A stretch of DNA of 64,000 nt, taken from the NCBI RefSeq assembly GCF_000766145.1, contig NZ_JNFB01000024.1, positions 186,001-250,000 on the forward strand, given 5' to 3'. The DNA is from Paenilisteria newyorkensis (GTDB lineage Bacteria > Bacillota > Bacilli > Lactobacillales > Listeriaceae). The notes under the pieces are model-generated. The model saw nothing but the letters and a program-made list of their open reading frames with translations, did no database searches and was not told the origin of the DNA. Position 1 is the stretch's first letter. Every line of letters starts with the position of its first letter. Shown here piece by piece: positions 32,585 to 42,362 of the stretch. Both the position numbers and the translations under genes were made by a program.

Positions 32585-34930
32585 ATGAAGAGATTAATTA
32601 GTATGTTGTTAGTTTTAGTTATTTGTGGCAGTGCCATGCTTCCGAGTGTTGCAGGGCAGGCGAGTGTGGATGCGGGCAATTTCGATATTGGTTTAGAAGT
32701 GTATGATGATCCGATTATTAGTAATGGTCAAGTGAATATGAAGGTCACGCTTAGTGCCGATGCGAATACGATTGTGGATGAGAATGGCTTGGTTAAAGTG
32801 ACGATTTCACGGGAGATTTTTTCGTCGGGGGATTTGGCGAATATTTATTCCGATGCCTTTACGTTTGATCATATGGAAAATCCAGCAAACGATGATCCGA
32901 ATAGTATTGCGGTGTATGTAAAGCCAGACGCGAGTTACAATGAGGGCGGTGCTTGGTCGGCTTCTTTCCGTTTGGCATTTCAAGCGCCATTATTGCGACC
33001 GGGAACGGAGATTAGTCCTGAGCAAACATTTGAAGTAACGTATAACGGTAAATCGGATTCGCAAACGTTACGGGTGGAAGTTGAGGAAGGCGGAAAACCG
33101 ACTCCTTTTGAGAAATGGTGGAAATCCGCGGTCGATTCGAATGGCATTGGTATTTTAGATGAGCGTGATTCTAGGTACAATATTTTTCATTTAGCGGTGA
33201 ATCCATATGGTGACTTTGAATTAGGCGATGTGACGGTGACGGATCAGATTCCAGATGGTTTATCGGTGGAACAAAGTCCAGTTATAACACCGAATATTGA
33301 AGCTAGTGATTTTGCTGCGGTTAAGGGGATTCGAATTGTAAAAATTGCAACAGATGGTTCGCGAAAGTATGTGACGAGTCAGTATAAAGATGCTATTTCG
33401 TTTGATGAAGCGACGCAACGTCTCGAAGTGAATTTTAAAAATCTGACGAAAACTGATTGTTTGTTGATTGAATATCGTGTGAATATGGATACGAATAAAG
33501 AGGTTTATAAGAATACAGCTACGATGCAAAGTACGAATATGGATGATGTTTCGGGAAGTATTTTAGTGCGTCCGGATAGTAATACGAATTTTAATAAGGT
33601 ATTAACAAAATCAGTGGATAAGAATTTATTAATTGGTGATGATAGCACGCTCGCTTACTCGCTAACGTTGAGGGCGATTGCTGGTACGATTAAGGCGGGG
33701 CAAGTTTTTACAGACACACTAGATAATCGCTTGCAATATCGAAAAATGTTGGCAGGGACAGATTTATTTGACATGAAACTTGCCGGACAAACGATGATGT
33801 TCACCGCGAAAAAAGACATTACGCTAGGTGAAAAAGGGGAAGTGACGTTCGAGGTAGACGCCGCGGATCTTCCTGTTGGTGGCACAGTGACGAATAAAAG
33901 TGAAATCAAGTTGGATGATAAGCAATATGACTCCAATACGGTCGTGACGAAACGAGTAAGCAACGGCGTTTTGATTCGAAAAGTGGATCAAGAAGATAGC
34001 GGTAAACTTTTGGCTGGGGCAACGTTTCAAGTGTTGAATAAAGCTGGAGATGTGGTTCGTGAAGGTACGACGAATAGGGCGGGAGAACTACTTTTTAAAG
34101 ATATTGAACCGGGAGAATACACCGTAGTTGAGACCGCGGCACCTGAAGGCTATGCTTTAGATACGACACCGAAACCGCTTATTATTGAGGCTGATAACTC
34201 GGAAATAATAGAGTTGCTCTTTAAGAATGCGCGAAATGATGTAGGCTCTATCCAAGTTGACAAAGTAGATGCCGAAACAAAAGATAAGTTGGCCGGCGCT
34301 CAGTTCACGTTGACATCAGATCAGGGAATTAAAACAGGAAAGACCAACTCAGATGGCGAATTACGTTTTGAAAATTTGGAGCCGGGGCACTATATTTTGG
34401 AGGAAGTTGTGTCTCCTGAAGGTTATGTTTTGGACCGAACCAAAAGAACAATCGAGGTTATTAGCAGTGAAACGAAGGCCATCACGGTTACCGTTGAAAA
34501 CAACCGCGCAAAAGGTTCCGCCATACTAACGAAAAAAGATAGCGATACGGGGCAGGTTCTTTCCGGTGTGGCATTCCAACTGCTCGATAATAAAGGAAAC
34601 ATCGTTCAAAATCAGCTAATCACCGATGAAAATGGAGAAATCAGGGTTGAAAATATGGCATGGGGCGAGTATTCTTTTAAAGAAATCAAGGCGCAGGAAG
34701 GATATATATTAGATGAGAAAGAGGTTGCGTTTGAAATTAACCAGTCGAATGCTACGAAAACCATAGAACTAACGAAATTAAACGAGCAACTAGAGCCGAA
34801 TCAGCCTGAAAAGCCACAAAAACAACCAGAATTACCGACAGCGGGGGATCAGGCTTCACCATGGGTAGTGTTGTTCGGGGCATTGGTATCCGTATTAGGA
34901 ATCCGAATATACATGAAATCAAGAAAATAA
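32585..34930 (+). CDS. LPXTG-type wall-anchored protein with SpaA/Cna_B domains
   Basis: ATG 32585 lies 10 bases after AAGGAGAGG, giving 781 residues. Order: signal peptide (KRLISMLLVLVICGSAMLPSVAGQA), an adhesin-like region of about 440 residues with isopeptide-type beta-sandwich domains (VTVTDQIPDGLSV, FTDTLDNRLQY), three SpaA/Cna_B prealbumin-like repeats (about 460-745; VVETAAPEGYALD, LEEVVSPEGYVLD, FKEIKAQEGYILD with the isopeptide Glu), and a sortase signal near the end. That signal reads LPTAG rather than LPXTG, followed by a membrane helix and the tail MKSRK. Likely a stalk-type adhesin or matrix-binding protein. It is convergent with an Mga-like regulator. Confidence 0.88.
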   Translation: MKRLISMLLVLVICGSAMLPSVAGQASVDAGNFDIGLEVYDDPIISNGQVNMKVTLSADANTIVDENGLVKVTISREIFSSGDLANIYSDAFTFDHMENPANDDPNSIAVYVKPDASYNEGGAWSASFRLAFQAPLLRPGTEISPEQTFEVTYNGKSDSQTLRVEVEEGGKPTPFEKWWKSAVDSNGIGILDERDSRYNIFHLAVNPYGDFELGDVTVTDQIPDGLSVEQSPVITPNIEASDFAAVKGIRIVKIATDGSRKYVTSQYKDAISFDEATQRLEVNFKNLTKTDCLLIEYRVNMDTNKEVYKNTATMQSTNMDDVSGSILVRPDSNTNFNKVLTKSVDKNLLIGDDSTLAYSLTLRAIAGTIKAGQVFTDTLDNRLQYRKMLAGTDLFDMKLAGQTMMFTAKKDITLGEKGEVTFEVDAADLPVGGTVTNKSEIKLDDKQYDSNTVVTKRVSNGVLIRKVDQEDSGKLLAGATFQVLNKAGDVVREGTTNRAGELLFKDIEPGEYTVVETAAPEGYALDTTPKPLIIEADNSEIIELLFKNARNDVGSIQVDKVDAETKDKLAGAQFTLTSDQGIKTGKTNSDGELRFENLEPGHYILEEVVSPEGYVLDRTKRTIEVISSETKAITVTVENNRAKGSAILTKKDSDTGQVLSGVAFQLLDNKGNIVQNQLITDENGEIRVENMAWGEYSFKEIKAQEGYILDEKEVAFEINQSNATKTIELTKLNEQLEPNQPEKPQKQPELPTAGDQASPWVVLFGALVSVLGIRIYMKSRK

Positions 34931-34938
34931 GCGAATAA

Positions 34939-34996
34939 AGAAACTATCCATCGATACCAATGCTTTACTGGCATAGATGGATAGTTTCTCTTTTTT
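34939..34996. terminator. Bidirectional terminator
   Basis: AGAAACTATCCATC (34939-34952) pairs perfectly with GATGGATAGTTTCT (34976-34989), with an inner TACCAATGC/GGCATA pairing and T6. It separates convergent genes. Confidence 0.93.
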
Positions 34997-34999
34997 GAT

Positions 35000-36469
35000 C
35001 TAGTTCTCTGATGCGCTTGTCAGTTTTTCATAGCAATTTTGTAAATTTTTAATATCTAGGGGTGTCGGAAACATGGAAATGCAGACGACCATTGCATCAT
35101 TTTTGAAAGAGAGGCCGGGAATATTGGTGACGACGATATCGTACATGGAAGCTTTTTTCTTGAAGGCGGATAGGGTGAACTCTTCTGTGATGGAGATGTT
35201 AAATTTATTATCGAATTGGACGTAGAGTTCATCCTTAATGAGTTCCATATGCTCGATATCTGTATCTAAAAGTATGAAAACGTTGACAGTAGGCGTCCCT
35301 TGCTGCAGATGGATAGCGAGATTGCGCCAATGTGTTAGCAGCATATAAGTAAGTGTGTCCCGCCGATTTTTATTGTACCCTGAGGACCCAAAGATTTTTT
35401 TGAGTGTTTCGTTTAGTATGTCTGTAAAGTAAGGATGTTGGTTTGTAATTCGATGTACTAAAGCTTGGTGCGAATTGTAGAGAATATAGTTTTCACTGCT
35501 CAAATTGCTTGAGAGTACGGCAGTATTATAAATATTGATGAGGATATGCTCTTTATTTTCGATGGGAATTTCTAGTTTGTTGGATAAGGTATCAAGTAGT
35601 TGTTGATTTTTTTCTACTGAAATTTTTACAGCATTATCACTAGCAATTAATTCTTCTAGATGCTCATAGTTGAACGCGAATTTTGTATGGATGAATACGC
35701 CGAATAGACTGTAAGCGACGGGTTCTGTTAACTCGATTTTAAATACTGATTTGAAAAGACCAGTCAGTACTTTGTTTTTTAGGAGAGACGTATCTACTCC
35801 CTCTGGGAATTTGGCGTCTTTCGATTGGATGTGTCCATTTCTGACGCGTGTAAGGATAATCATGATCCAAAGCCGGAGCCGATTTAATTCGCAAAAATCC
35901 ATTTGCTGCCCATTCCCTTTAGCGACCCAAGTAAGGATTTTATCAAGTGCACCGATTTGGATTTTGGGAAAAGGAATGTTGGAAATGCCGTATTTCTCTT
36001 CCATGACGTGAATGATGAGATTGCAAATTTCAGACTCGTCCCCCGTTAATAACAGTGGTTGCGAGCTTATTTTTATTTTCTTTTTCTTCAATGTTTTGTT
36101 GAGATAAGAGATTGTTCTGCGGAGCGTGGAGCTACTGATGAATAATTTTTCAGAGAGTGAGTCAATGGAATGGTTTTCATTAAAGAAAATTTCTTCGATT
36201 AACGAAAATTCTGTACTATCATGCAAAATAGCGGCGTATAAATAATTGATATTATAATTCATCGGAATATATGTGTAAAAACCATTTTTGGACGATAAAA
36301 TCTCGATGGGGGCTGCATAATCGTTTATTTGCTCTATGTCCTTTCGTAGGGTGCGGCTGTTAAATCCCAGTGTAAAGCTTATTTTATCGAGCGTCATGTT
36401 TTTATTATCGTATAGCAAGTTGATGATTTTAAGATGACGCAGGTGTTGCTTGGATAGGCAGTTTTTCAT
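35000..36469 (-). CDS. Mga-family transcriptional regulator
   Basis: The 489-residue regulator has two N-terminal helix-turn-helix segments (about 8-65, LRHLKIINLLYDNKNMTLDKI; and about 85-130, EKLFISSSTLRRTISYLNKTL), a central PRD-like helical region (about 175-380), and a C-terminal EIIB-like domain (VNVFILLDTDIEHMELI). This is the layout of Mga/AtxA virulence regulators, whose PRD histidines are phosphorylated by the PTS to link sugar supply with surface-protein expression. ATG 36469 follows AGGAGGAAAC; an earlier ATG at 36505 has none. Its position beside a sortase substrate suggests that gene, and perhaps others nearby, as targets. Confidence 0.85.
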   Translation of the reverse strand: MKNCLSKQHLRHLKIINLLYDNKNMTLDKISFTLGFNSRTLRKDIEQINDYAAPIEILSSKNGFYTYIPMNYNINYLYAAILHDSTEFSLIEEIFFNENHSIDSLSEKLFISSSTLRRTISYLNKTLKKKKIKISSQPLLLTGDESEICNLIIHVMEEKYGISNIPFPKIQIGALDKILTWVAKGNGQQMDFCELNRLRLWIMIILTRVRNGHIQSKDAKFPEGVDTSLLKNKVLTGLFKSVFKIELTEPVAYSLFGVFIHTKFAFNYEHLEELIASDNAVKISVEKNQQLLDTLSNKLEIPIENKEHILINIYNTAVLSSNLSSENYILYNSHQALVHRITNQHPYFTDILNETLKKIFGSSGYNKNRRDTLTYMLLTHWRNLAIHLQQGTPTVNVFILLDTDIEHMELIKDELYVQFDNKFNISITEEFTLSAFKKKASMYDIVVTNIPGLSFKNDAMVVCISMFPTPLDIKNLQNCYEKLTSASEN

Positions 36470-36553
36470 AATAAGTTTCCTCCTTTTTCTGATAGCTATA
36501 ATCAATTGGAATAAATCTGTAGTGATTTTGAAACTGTTTGCACGTGCAGAACG

Positions 36554-36570
36554 TATAGTATATTACTATA
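36554..36570. repeat. Inverted repeat in the 337-bp gap before the polysaccharide cluster
   Basis: TATAGTA-TAT-TACTATA lies 85 bp upstream of the Mga-like start and 237 bp upstream of the first glycosyltransferase. It could be an operator. The remaining gap (36470-36806) is AT-rich, with no confident promoter. Confidence 0.4.
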
Positions 36571-36806
36571 TGTTTTTCGAAAAATACAGGGTTAGGATGC
36601 TAATTTGAAATATGTATAGACTTATAAAAGCTTTTAGATAGCTTGTTTTCAAATGTTAAAGGTGTATCTTGTCAAAAAATGCATTTTCACGTGTGATTTT
36701 TGAACAGATTAAAATTGTGGACTATATTAAACTAATTTATGCAAGTTATGAAATCGCGAAAGTGATTTTGGTTACAAAAAATCTATAGAATTCGAGTGTG
36801 TAAAAG

Positions 36807-37961
36807 ATGAATGAAGATACGGTATTTTTATGCAGCAGTGTTCATAGTTGGAACGGGACTAGGTTGTATCATAAAACAGCGAGGTCTTTAGCGCAGGATG
36901 GTTACAAGGTTGAGCTTATGGCAATTGAGCAAGGTAGAAATATTACTAGCGAACTTACCAACGTGCAATTACGGATTTTGCCGAAGAGAAAACGTTATTT
37001 CAGACCGTTAAATTGGTGGAAAATTTACCAAGCTGCTATAAACTCGAAAGCAGGTTATTTTCACTTTAATGATCCGGAACTACTTTTAGTCGCGTTGTTA
37101 GTGAGGGCGCGAAAAAAGGATGCTATTTTTATATACGATATGTATGAAAATTTCCCTAAAGCTATCCAATCGAAACCATGGATTTGGCGGGGAATGAGAA
37201 TGCCGCTCTCTAAAATGATTCGACAACTTGAGCGTAGGCTGTTGATACGAATGGATGCCGTCATATTTGCAGAACGTTCGTACAAAGTAGATTATGATTT
37301 TCTTAATTGCCCCAAGATTGATACATATAATTTTCCGACATATCAACCGCCTTTTGAGGTGAAAAGTGGAAGTGTAAAAAAATTAGTTTACATTGGAGAT
37401 ATCACAAAAGCTCGTGGCTTGATGGAAATGTTACAGCTAGCAAAATATATTAAACAACATTGGGGTACAGACTTTGAACTTGTTTTAATCGGTACAATGG
37501 CTCCTGAATTAGTGGATCAAATGACTAATTTTATACGTGAAAATGATTTACAGGAGCAAGTTTTCTGGAAGGGAACCATTCCATATGATGTAATGTGGGA
37601 AGAACTTTATTCAGCGGATATTGGTTTATGCTTGCTTCATCCGCTTCCTAATTACTTGAATTCACTCGCAACGAAGTTATATGAGTATATGGCTGCCAAT
37701 ATGGCTATTGTTGCTTCTGATTTTCCCGATTGGAAGGAGTTAATCGATGGTACAGAAGCTGGCGTTTGCGTGAATCCTTTGAATATTGAAGAGTTGGGTG
37801 GGGCTGTGATGCGATTATTAGATAGACCGGAGCTTATTGCGAGAATGGGAAGTAGTGGTCGTTATTATTTTGAAAATTTTTACAACTGGAGTCATGAGGA
37901 GAAAAAGTTACTTGAATTGTATCAAAAGATGGGAAAAATAAATGAGGAAAGGTGCTTATAG
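36807..37961 (+). CDS. Glycosyltransferase family 4-type
   Basis: The 384-residue GT-B enzyme has an N-terminal acceptor half (CSSVHSWNGTRLYHKTARSLAQDGYKV) and a C-terminal donor half with KLVYIGDITKARGLMEML, VFWKGTIPYDVMWE and the donor-site KLYEYMAANMAIVASDFP. It begins the polysaccharide cluster and probably transfers a nucleotide sugar to the lipid-linked repeat unit. The ribosome site before ATG 36807 is weak. The stop is directly followed by the ATG of the chain-length gene. Confidence 0.85.
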   Translation: MNEDTVFLCSSVHSWNGTRLYHKTARSLAQDGYKVELMAIEQGRNITSELTNVQLRILPKRKRYFRPLNWWKIYQAAINSKAGYFHFNDPELLLVALLVRARKKDAIFIYDMYENFPKAIQSKPWIWRGMRMPLSKMIRQLERRLLIRMDAVIFAERSYKVDYDFLNCPKIDTYNFPTYQPPFEVKSGSVKKLVYIGDITKARGLMEMLQLAKYIKQHWGTDFELVLIGTMAPELVDQMTNFIRENDLQEQVFWKGTIPYDVMWEELYSADIGLCLLHPLPNYLNSLATKLYEYMAANMAIVASDFPDWKELIDGTEAGVCVNPLNIEELGGAVMRLLDRPELIARMGSSGRYYFENFYNWSHEEKKLLELYQKMGKINEERCL

Positions 37962-38633
37962 ATGCATACATTAAGTTTTAAAGATATTTGGAGTGTGGCT
38001 AAAAAGAACATTATTTGGATTACTGCATTTCCAATTGTTTTACTAGCGACGGTTTTCATTTTGTATTCTTATTTTATACCGAAGCAGTATACATCGAATG
38101 TACAGTTATTTGTCACAGTAAATGCGGACGGGGTGGCATCGCAAACGTATGAGTCGCTATTGATGACGCAGGGACTGACAGATACGTATGCGAAGTTGAT
38201 TCAAAGTCCGAAAGTACTGAAAAATGTAGTGAAGGAAACGAAAGCAGTAGAGAGTTTTGAGGAGATACAGAGAAAAACAGCCGTGAATGTGGATGAGAAA
38301 TCGCTCGTTTACAGCATAAGTTATAAGTCGGAAAATCCTGAAGAAAGTGCGCTTGTTGTGAATGCCATCGCGAAATATGCGTCGAAGGAATTAAAAGCGT
38401 TGGTGAAAGGTACGAAGGTAACAATCATTACCTCAGGCGAGTATGGGACGGCGATTTCGAATGTGAGTAAGTACATTATTACTTTCATCATTGGAATTAT
38501 ATTAAGCATTAGTTTTCTAATTATCGCTATTTTGCTTGATACGATAGTTACGAAGGAGGAGCAGTTAACTGACATGGGCGTGGTGGTTCTTGGAGATGTG
38601 CCGCATGTTCGAAAAAGGAGGAGTAGAGATTGA
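37962..38633 (+). CDS. Polysaccharide chain-length regulator / kinase activator (Wzz/CpsC)
   Basis: The 223-residue membrane protein has an N-terminal helix (about 19-40), an external domain, and a second membrane helix (about 167-190, IITFIIGIILSISFLIIAILL). It shows YTSNVQLFVTVN and the Wzz-type SYKSENPEESALVVNAIAKYASKEL. As in other Firmicutes, CpsC-type proteins lack the kinase domain and activate a separately encoded CpsD kinase, which here overlaps the end of this gene. Together they set polymer length and export. Confidence 0.92.
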   Translation: MHTLSFKDIWSVAKKNIIWITAFPIVLLATVFILYSYFIPKQYTSNVQLFVTVNADGVASQTYESLLMTQGLTDTYAKLIQSPKVLKNVVKETKAVESFEEIQRKTAVNVDEKSLVYSISYKSENPEESALVVNAIAKYASKELKALVKGTKVTIITSGEYGTAISNVSKYIITFIIGIILSISFLIIAILLDTIVTKEEQLTDMGVVVLGDVPHVRKRRSRD

Positions 38634-39319
38634 GTACTTTGAAAAAGAGTCATGAAGATAAGTTGATGTGGGATAAGTTGCCTGTCACAGAAGTAAGGTC
38701 GGTTTTTTTTGAAAAGTTAAACTCGATTCAGTCTAGTATTCAGTTTTCTAATAATAAGGCACAGATTATTACAGTGACTTCGGCGCATAAAGGTGAAGGG
38801 AAAACATTTACATCAATGAACTTGGCAGCTGTTTATGCAATGCAAGGGAAGCGGGTGTTGATCATTGATGCGGACATGCATAACCCGCGATTGAGTAAGT
38901 CGTTTCAGCAAGTGAATCAACCAGGATTTAGTTCGGTTTTAACAGGTGTGGTTGATTACCAGGAGGCTGTACAGGAAACAGGGCTGGAGAACCTTTACTT
39001 TTTGCCGGTTGGACCGTTACCACCAGCGCCAACAAAATTATTGAACTCCGAACATTTTCAAACTTTTATAGCGTGTGTTCGTGAAGAGTATGATCTTATC
39101 TTGTTTGATACACCACCGATTTTATTAATATCTGATTCGCGAACGATTGGTGCGGCAAGTGATGGTGTGATTTTAGTAATTAAAGCGGCTTACACTAAAA
39201 AAGCAGATATTTGTCGAGCGATTGATTTGATTGAGGCGAAGCAAGACAAGTTTTTAGGTGCGATATACAACGACAAGAAACTTAGCAAAAGAGAGATGGC
39301 GACGTACAGTTATTATTAG
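38630..39319 (+). CDS. Tyrosine-protein kinase CpsD/CapB-type (BY-kinase)
   Basis: The 229-residue cytoplasmic kinase has Walker A SAHKGEGKTF (about 51-60), Walker A' VLIIDADMHNPRLS and Walker B LILFDTPPILL. It ends in a tyrosine cluster (ATYSYY) that is the usual autophosphorylation tail. TTG 38630, overlapping the cpsC stop, is the start and follows GGAGG. It should cycle between phosphorylated and free states to control polymerisation and export together with the CpsC protein. Confidence 0.92.
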   Translation: MSTLKKSHEDKLMWDKLPVTEVRSVFFEKLNSIQSSIQFSNNKAQIITVTSAHKGEGKTFTSMNLAAVYAMQGKRVLIIDADMHNPRLSKSFQQVNQPGFSSVLTGVVDYQEAVQETGLENLYFLPVGPLPPAPTKLLNSEHFQTFIACVREEYDLILFDTPPILLISDSRTIGAASDGVILVIKAAYTKKADICRAIDLIEAKQDKFLGAIYNDKKLSKREMATYSYY

Positions 39320-39335
39320 GAGAGAAGCGCGTGGA

Positions 39336-40733
39336 ATGGTTGTAATGAAGGAAAGTTGGAAATTAATTATTTGCATGTTGTTGCTTTGTTTTGGCGTTGT
39401 GGCAAGTCTATTAAGTGGTATCGGCATTATCATGGCGATTTGTGTTTTGCTACTTGTACTCGTATTCATGCTTGATTTTAATAAGATAGAATATGCGCTT
39501 TGGATTGGGATTGTTGTGACTTCATTTTTTGGTTCCTATTTAGGGTTGCCGGGGAATAATAGTATTTTTCTTTTTCGGGTTTTGTTGTTATTACATGTTC
39601 CGTTGTTTCTGTGGAAGTTGTCGCGGAATCGATTAGGTTATAGCAAAATGGAAAAAGTGATTGTGATTCTGATTATGTGTTGGTTGTTTGGAAATGTGGC
39701 ATCGATGCTTTGGGCGAATTATATCAGTGCGACGTTTCGTTATCTGTATTTTGTTTTTGAGGCGGGGTATTTGATTTTAATTACGCTTTATCATGTGCGT
39801 TCGAAAAAGGATTTGGCGCTGCTTACGTATTTTATTAGTGCGGTATATGGTTTTTGTCTCGTTATTGGCTTGATTGAGGTTTTGACGGGGTGGCATATGA
39901 GTCTTTCGGGAAATGTGTTGGAGTATACGCAGGAACGGCATAAATATCGGCCGGCGGGATTGCAATATAATTATAATGATTTTGGCGCGTTTTTGGTGAT
40001 GTTTTTGCCATTGGTTGTGTGGGGCATTAATACGTGGAAGTGGCATGTGAAGTATGTATTGATTGTTGCGGTTGTTGGTTTGAGTGGTTTTTTAGTTATC
40101 AATACGTATTCGCGGGTTTCGATGGTGATTTGGATTATCGAGGTGGTCGTGCTGTTAATTCTTTGGTTTAGAGTGTGGGGTGTGATTGCTTCGGTCATTG
40201 GGTTGCTGGCAATTGTGTCTGTGAACGTGTTGCACCTAGGGGCCGAGAATAGTAGCTTATTCACAGATGTGGTTTCGGCTTTTACGGAAAAAGGTGGATC
40301 GACGAATGAGCGATTGATGATGTACCAAAAAACGTTGCAAATTATTAATGAGTCGCATTTTTTAGGTGTTGGCGTTGGGAATGTTCCGATTGAGTTGAAT
40401 AATTCGATTATGGGCCATGGGACGATGGATAACGCGTATCGGGCACCGCATAATTTTATTCTAGAAACAGTCGGGAATATTGGACTGTGGTCATTCTTTT
40501 TATTCGCGGTGATTGTGATGGTGTTGATTTTGAGTTTGAAATATCTTTTCGTGCATATGAAATACGGCTTTTTTGCAGTCGTTCCAGTGTTAATTATGGC
40601 TGAATTTTTAAGTGCGTCGGTTGGGATTAGTACGATTATTGAGATTCGGTTTTTGTGGATTTCGTTAGGGATTGCGCTGGCGATTGTTAGTAATCAGGCT
40701 TTTTGGAGGAGAGATGGTGAATGGGGTTTTTAA
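39336..40733 (+). CDS. O-antigen-ligase/Wzy-type polysaccharide polymerase
   Basis: The roughly 465-residue membrane protein has 10 to 12 helices and the Wzy/WaaL-type region (RPAGLQYNYNDFGAFLVMFLP, then STNERLMMYQKTLQIINESHFLGVGVGN and YRAPHNFILETVGNIG). These loops carry the conserved Arg and His residues of the ligase/polymerase superfamily. It most likely joins the exported repeat units. ATG 39336 is 11 bases from AGGAGAG; ATG 39345 is an alternative. The 3' end overlaps the next gene by 13 bases. Confidence 0.87.
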   Translation: MVVMKESWKLIICMLLLCFGVVASLLSGIGIIMAICVLLLVLVFMLDFNKIEYALWIGIVVTSFFGSYLGLPGNNSIFLFRVLLLLHVPLFLWKLSRNRLGYSKMEKVIVILIMCWLFGNVASMLWANYISATFRYLYFVFEAGYLILITLYHVRSKKDLALLTYFISAVYGFCLVIGLIEVLTGWHMSLSGNVLEYTQERHKYRPAGLQYNYNDFGAFLVMFLPLVVWGINTWKWHVKYVLIVAVVGLSGFLVINTYSRVSMVIWIIEVVVLLILWFRVWGVIASVIGLLAIVSVNVLHLGAENSSLFTDVVSAFTEKGGSTNERLMMYQKTLQIINESHFLGVGVGNVPIELNNSIMGHGTMDNAYRAPHNFILETVGNIGLWSFFLFAVIVMVLILSLKYLFVHMKYGFFAVVPVLIMAEFLSASVGISTIIEIRFLWISLGIALAIVSNQAFWRRDGEWGF

Positions 40734-41620
40734 TCGGGGTTGTCGGGATTGTGCTGGCTGGTTTTGGAGCAATTGGGCTGTATAGCTGGTTCTACAAATC
40801 GCGACGAATTGAGATTTTGCAGCAGATGCTGGAGAAAAAGCAGGAGTATGCGGATGGGATTGCTGAAAATAAGATTGTGATTGCTGGTGGTAGTGAGGTT
40901 TTGTATAGTTTTGATACGGATTGTTTGAGTGAGCATCTAGGTGTTCCCACGGTTAATTTGGGCTCTAATATTGGGTTTGGCGCGGGTTTTATTATCGATC
41001 AAGCGAAATTGTGTTTGAAAAGTGGTGATACGTTGGTGCTATCGTTGGCATACGGGTTGTACGATCGACCGTTGTATGATGTTTTTGCGTATGAGTATTT
41101 TCGGATGTATGATCGGGGTCAGTTGTATCGCTTTACTTGGAAAGAGCGTGCGTATTATTTGATGAAAAATTTTGTGTTGAATTTGCGTTTTGAGGAGAAG
41201 TCGTTTGATATGAGTCCATCGGGTTTTTATCGAAATATTCATGGTTGCGAATTGCCAAAGCATAAAAAAATACCACTGCAGTTTGCGGAATTTGAGGAGA
41301 ATGCGGTGACAGCTAATTTGCTAGCTTTAAAAAATTATTGTGAACGGCATCAGATTGAGTTTTACCTCACGTATCCGGATACGGTGTATTTTGAAATGTA
41401 TGAGATGGAGCCGTTTTTTGGGGAATTGGAGTCGTTTTTAACGCAGCATTTTCATGTGTTGGGAAGTACTAGTTTGTATATGTATGATTCGGAATATTTC
41501 TATAACTCTGTTTACCACGTGAACAAGAAAGGGCAAGCGGAGCGTACGAAAAATATGTTAAAAGAGTTAGGAAGGAGGTCCGTTCGTGGGCGAAAAGCGG
41601 TGGATAGATGGCCGAGTTAG
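40721..41620 (+). CDS. SGNH-hydrolase-like membrane-anchored protein of the polysaccharide cluster
   Basis: The 299-residue protein has an N-terminal membrane helix (FLIGVVGIVLAGFGAIGLYSWF) and an external domain with SGNH-like blocks: IVIAGGSEVLYSFDT (block I, candidate Ser), NLGSNIGFGAG, and a late His in YHVNKKGQAE. Such proteins in polysaccharide loci usually modify the polymer, for example by acetylation or deacetylation. The catalytic set is incomplete by eye, so activity is uncertain. GGAGGAGAG precedes ATG 40721, and the gene overlaps its neighbours on both sides. Confidence 0.7.
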   Translation: MGFLIGVVGIVLAGFGAIGLYSWFYKSRRIEILQQMLEKKQEYADGIAENKIVIAGGSEVLYSFDTDCLSEHLGVPTVNLGSNIGFGAGFIIDQAKLCLKSGDTLVLSLAYGLYDRPLYDVFAYEYFRMYDRGQLYRFTWKERAYYLMKNFVLNLRFEEKSFDMSPSGFYRNIHGCELPKHKKIPLQFAEFEENAVTANLLALKNYCERHQIEFYLTYPDTVYFEMYEMEPFFGELESFLTQHFHVLGSTSLYMYDSEYFYNSVYHVNKKGQAERTKNMLKELGRRSVRGRKAVDRWPS

Positions 41621-42353
41621 TGTGATTATGCCTTGTTATAACGGTGAAACGCATATTCAAGAAGCGATGGAAAGCGTGATGGCGCAGACGTATCAGAATT
41701 GGGAACTTATTGTTGTCGATGACGGTTCAACGGATGCGAGTCGGCAGATTGTGGTGGAGTACGTGAGGCGAGATAAGCGGATTGTGGCGCTAGAATCGGC
41801 TGGAAATGAAGGTGCTGCTATGGCTAGGAATAAGGGCATGGCGATGGCCAGTGGGCGATACATTGCTTTTTTGGATAGCGATGATTTTTGGGCGACGAAT
41901 AAGTTACAAAAACAGTTGGAGTATATGAGAAAGCTGGATGTAGGTTTTACTTTTACGGCGTATCAAAGTGTGGATGAGCGGGGCGATTTGAAAAAAATTA
42001 TCCGAGTTCCAGAAACGATGACATATCAAAAATTGCTTCGGAACACGATTATTGGTTGCCTCACTGTGATGTTGGATCGGAATATTGTTGGTGAAGTTAG
42101 GATGCCAAAACTCCGGTCGAGGCAGGATACAGCGACGTGGTTAGGTATTTTGAAAAAAGGTCATGTGGCGTATGGGATACCGAATGTATTGGCTTATTAT
42201 CGTGTTGTTTCGGGGTCATTATCGAGCAACAAATGGAAAATGGTACGCGCGAATTGGCGAATGTATCGTGAAGAAGTAGGGTTACCAGCTTGGCGCGCTT
42301 CGTATTGCATGGTTGGCTACATGGCAAATGCGGTCAAAAAGAGAATTTTTTAG
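41586..42353 (+). CDS. Glycosyltransferase family 2
   Basis: The 255-residue GT-A enzyme has VSVIMPCYNGETHIQEAMESV, the first acidic site VVDDGSTDAS, and the DXD-like AFLDSDDFW (about 96-104). It transfers a nucleotide-activated sugar to the growing lipid-linked unit. GTG 41586 follows AAGGAGGT (41572-41579) by six bases and overlaps the preceding gene by 35 bases. The C-terminal Lys/Arg-rich region may lie at the membrane. Confidence 0.9.
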   Translation: MGEKRWIDGRVSVIMPCYNGETHIQEAMESVMAQTYQNWELIVVDDGSTDASRQIVVEYVRRDKRIVALESAGNEGAAMARNKGMAMASGRYIAFLDSDDFWATNKLQKQLEYMRKLDVGFTFTAYQSVDERGDLKKIIRVPETMTYQKLLRNTIIGCLTVMLDRNIVGEVRMPKLRSRQDTATWLGILKKGHVAYGIPNVLAYYRVVSGSLSSNKWKMVRANWRMYREEVGLPAWRASYCMVGYMANAVKKRIF

Positions 42354-42362
42354 GGGTGTGAA

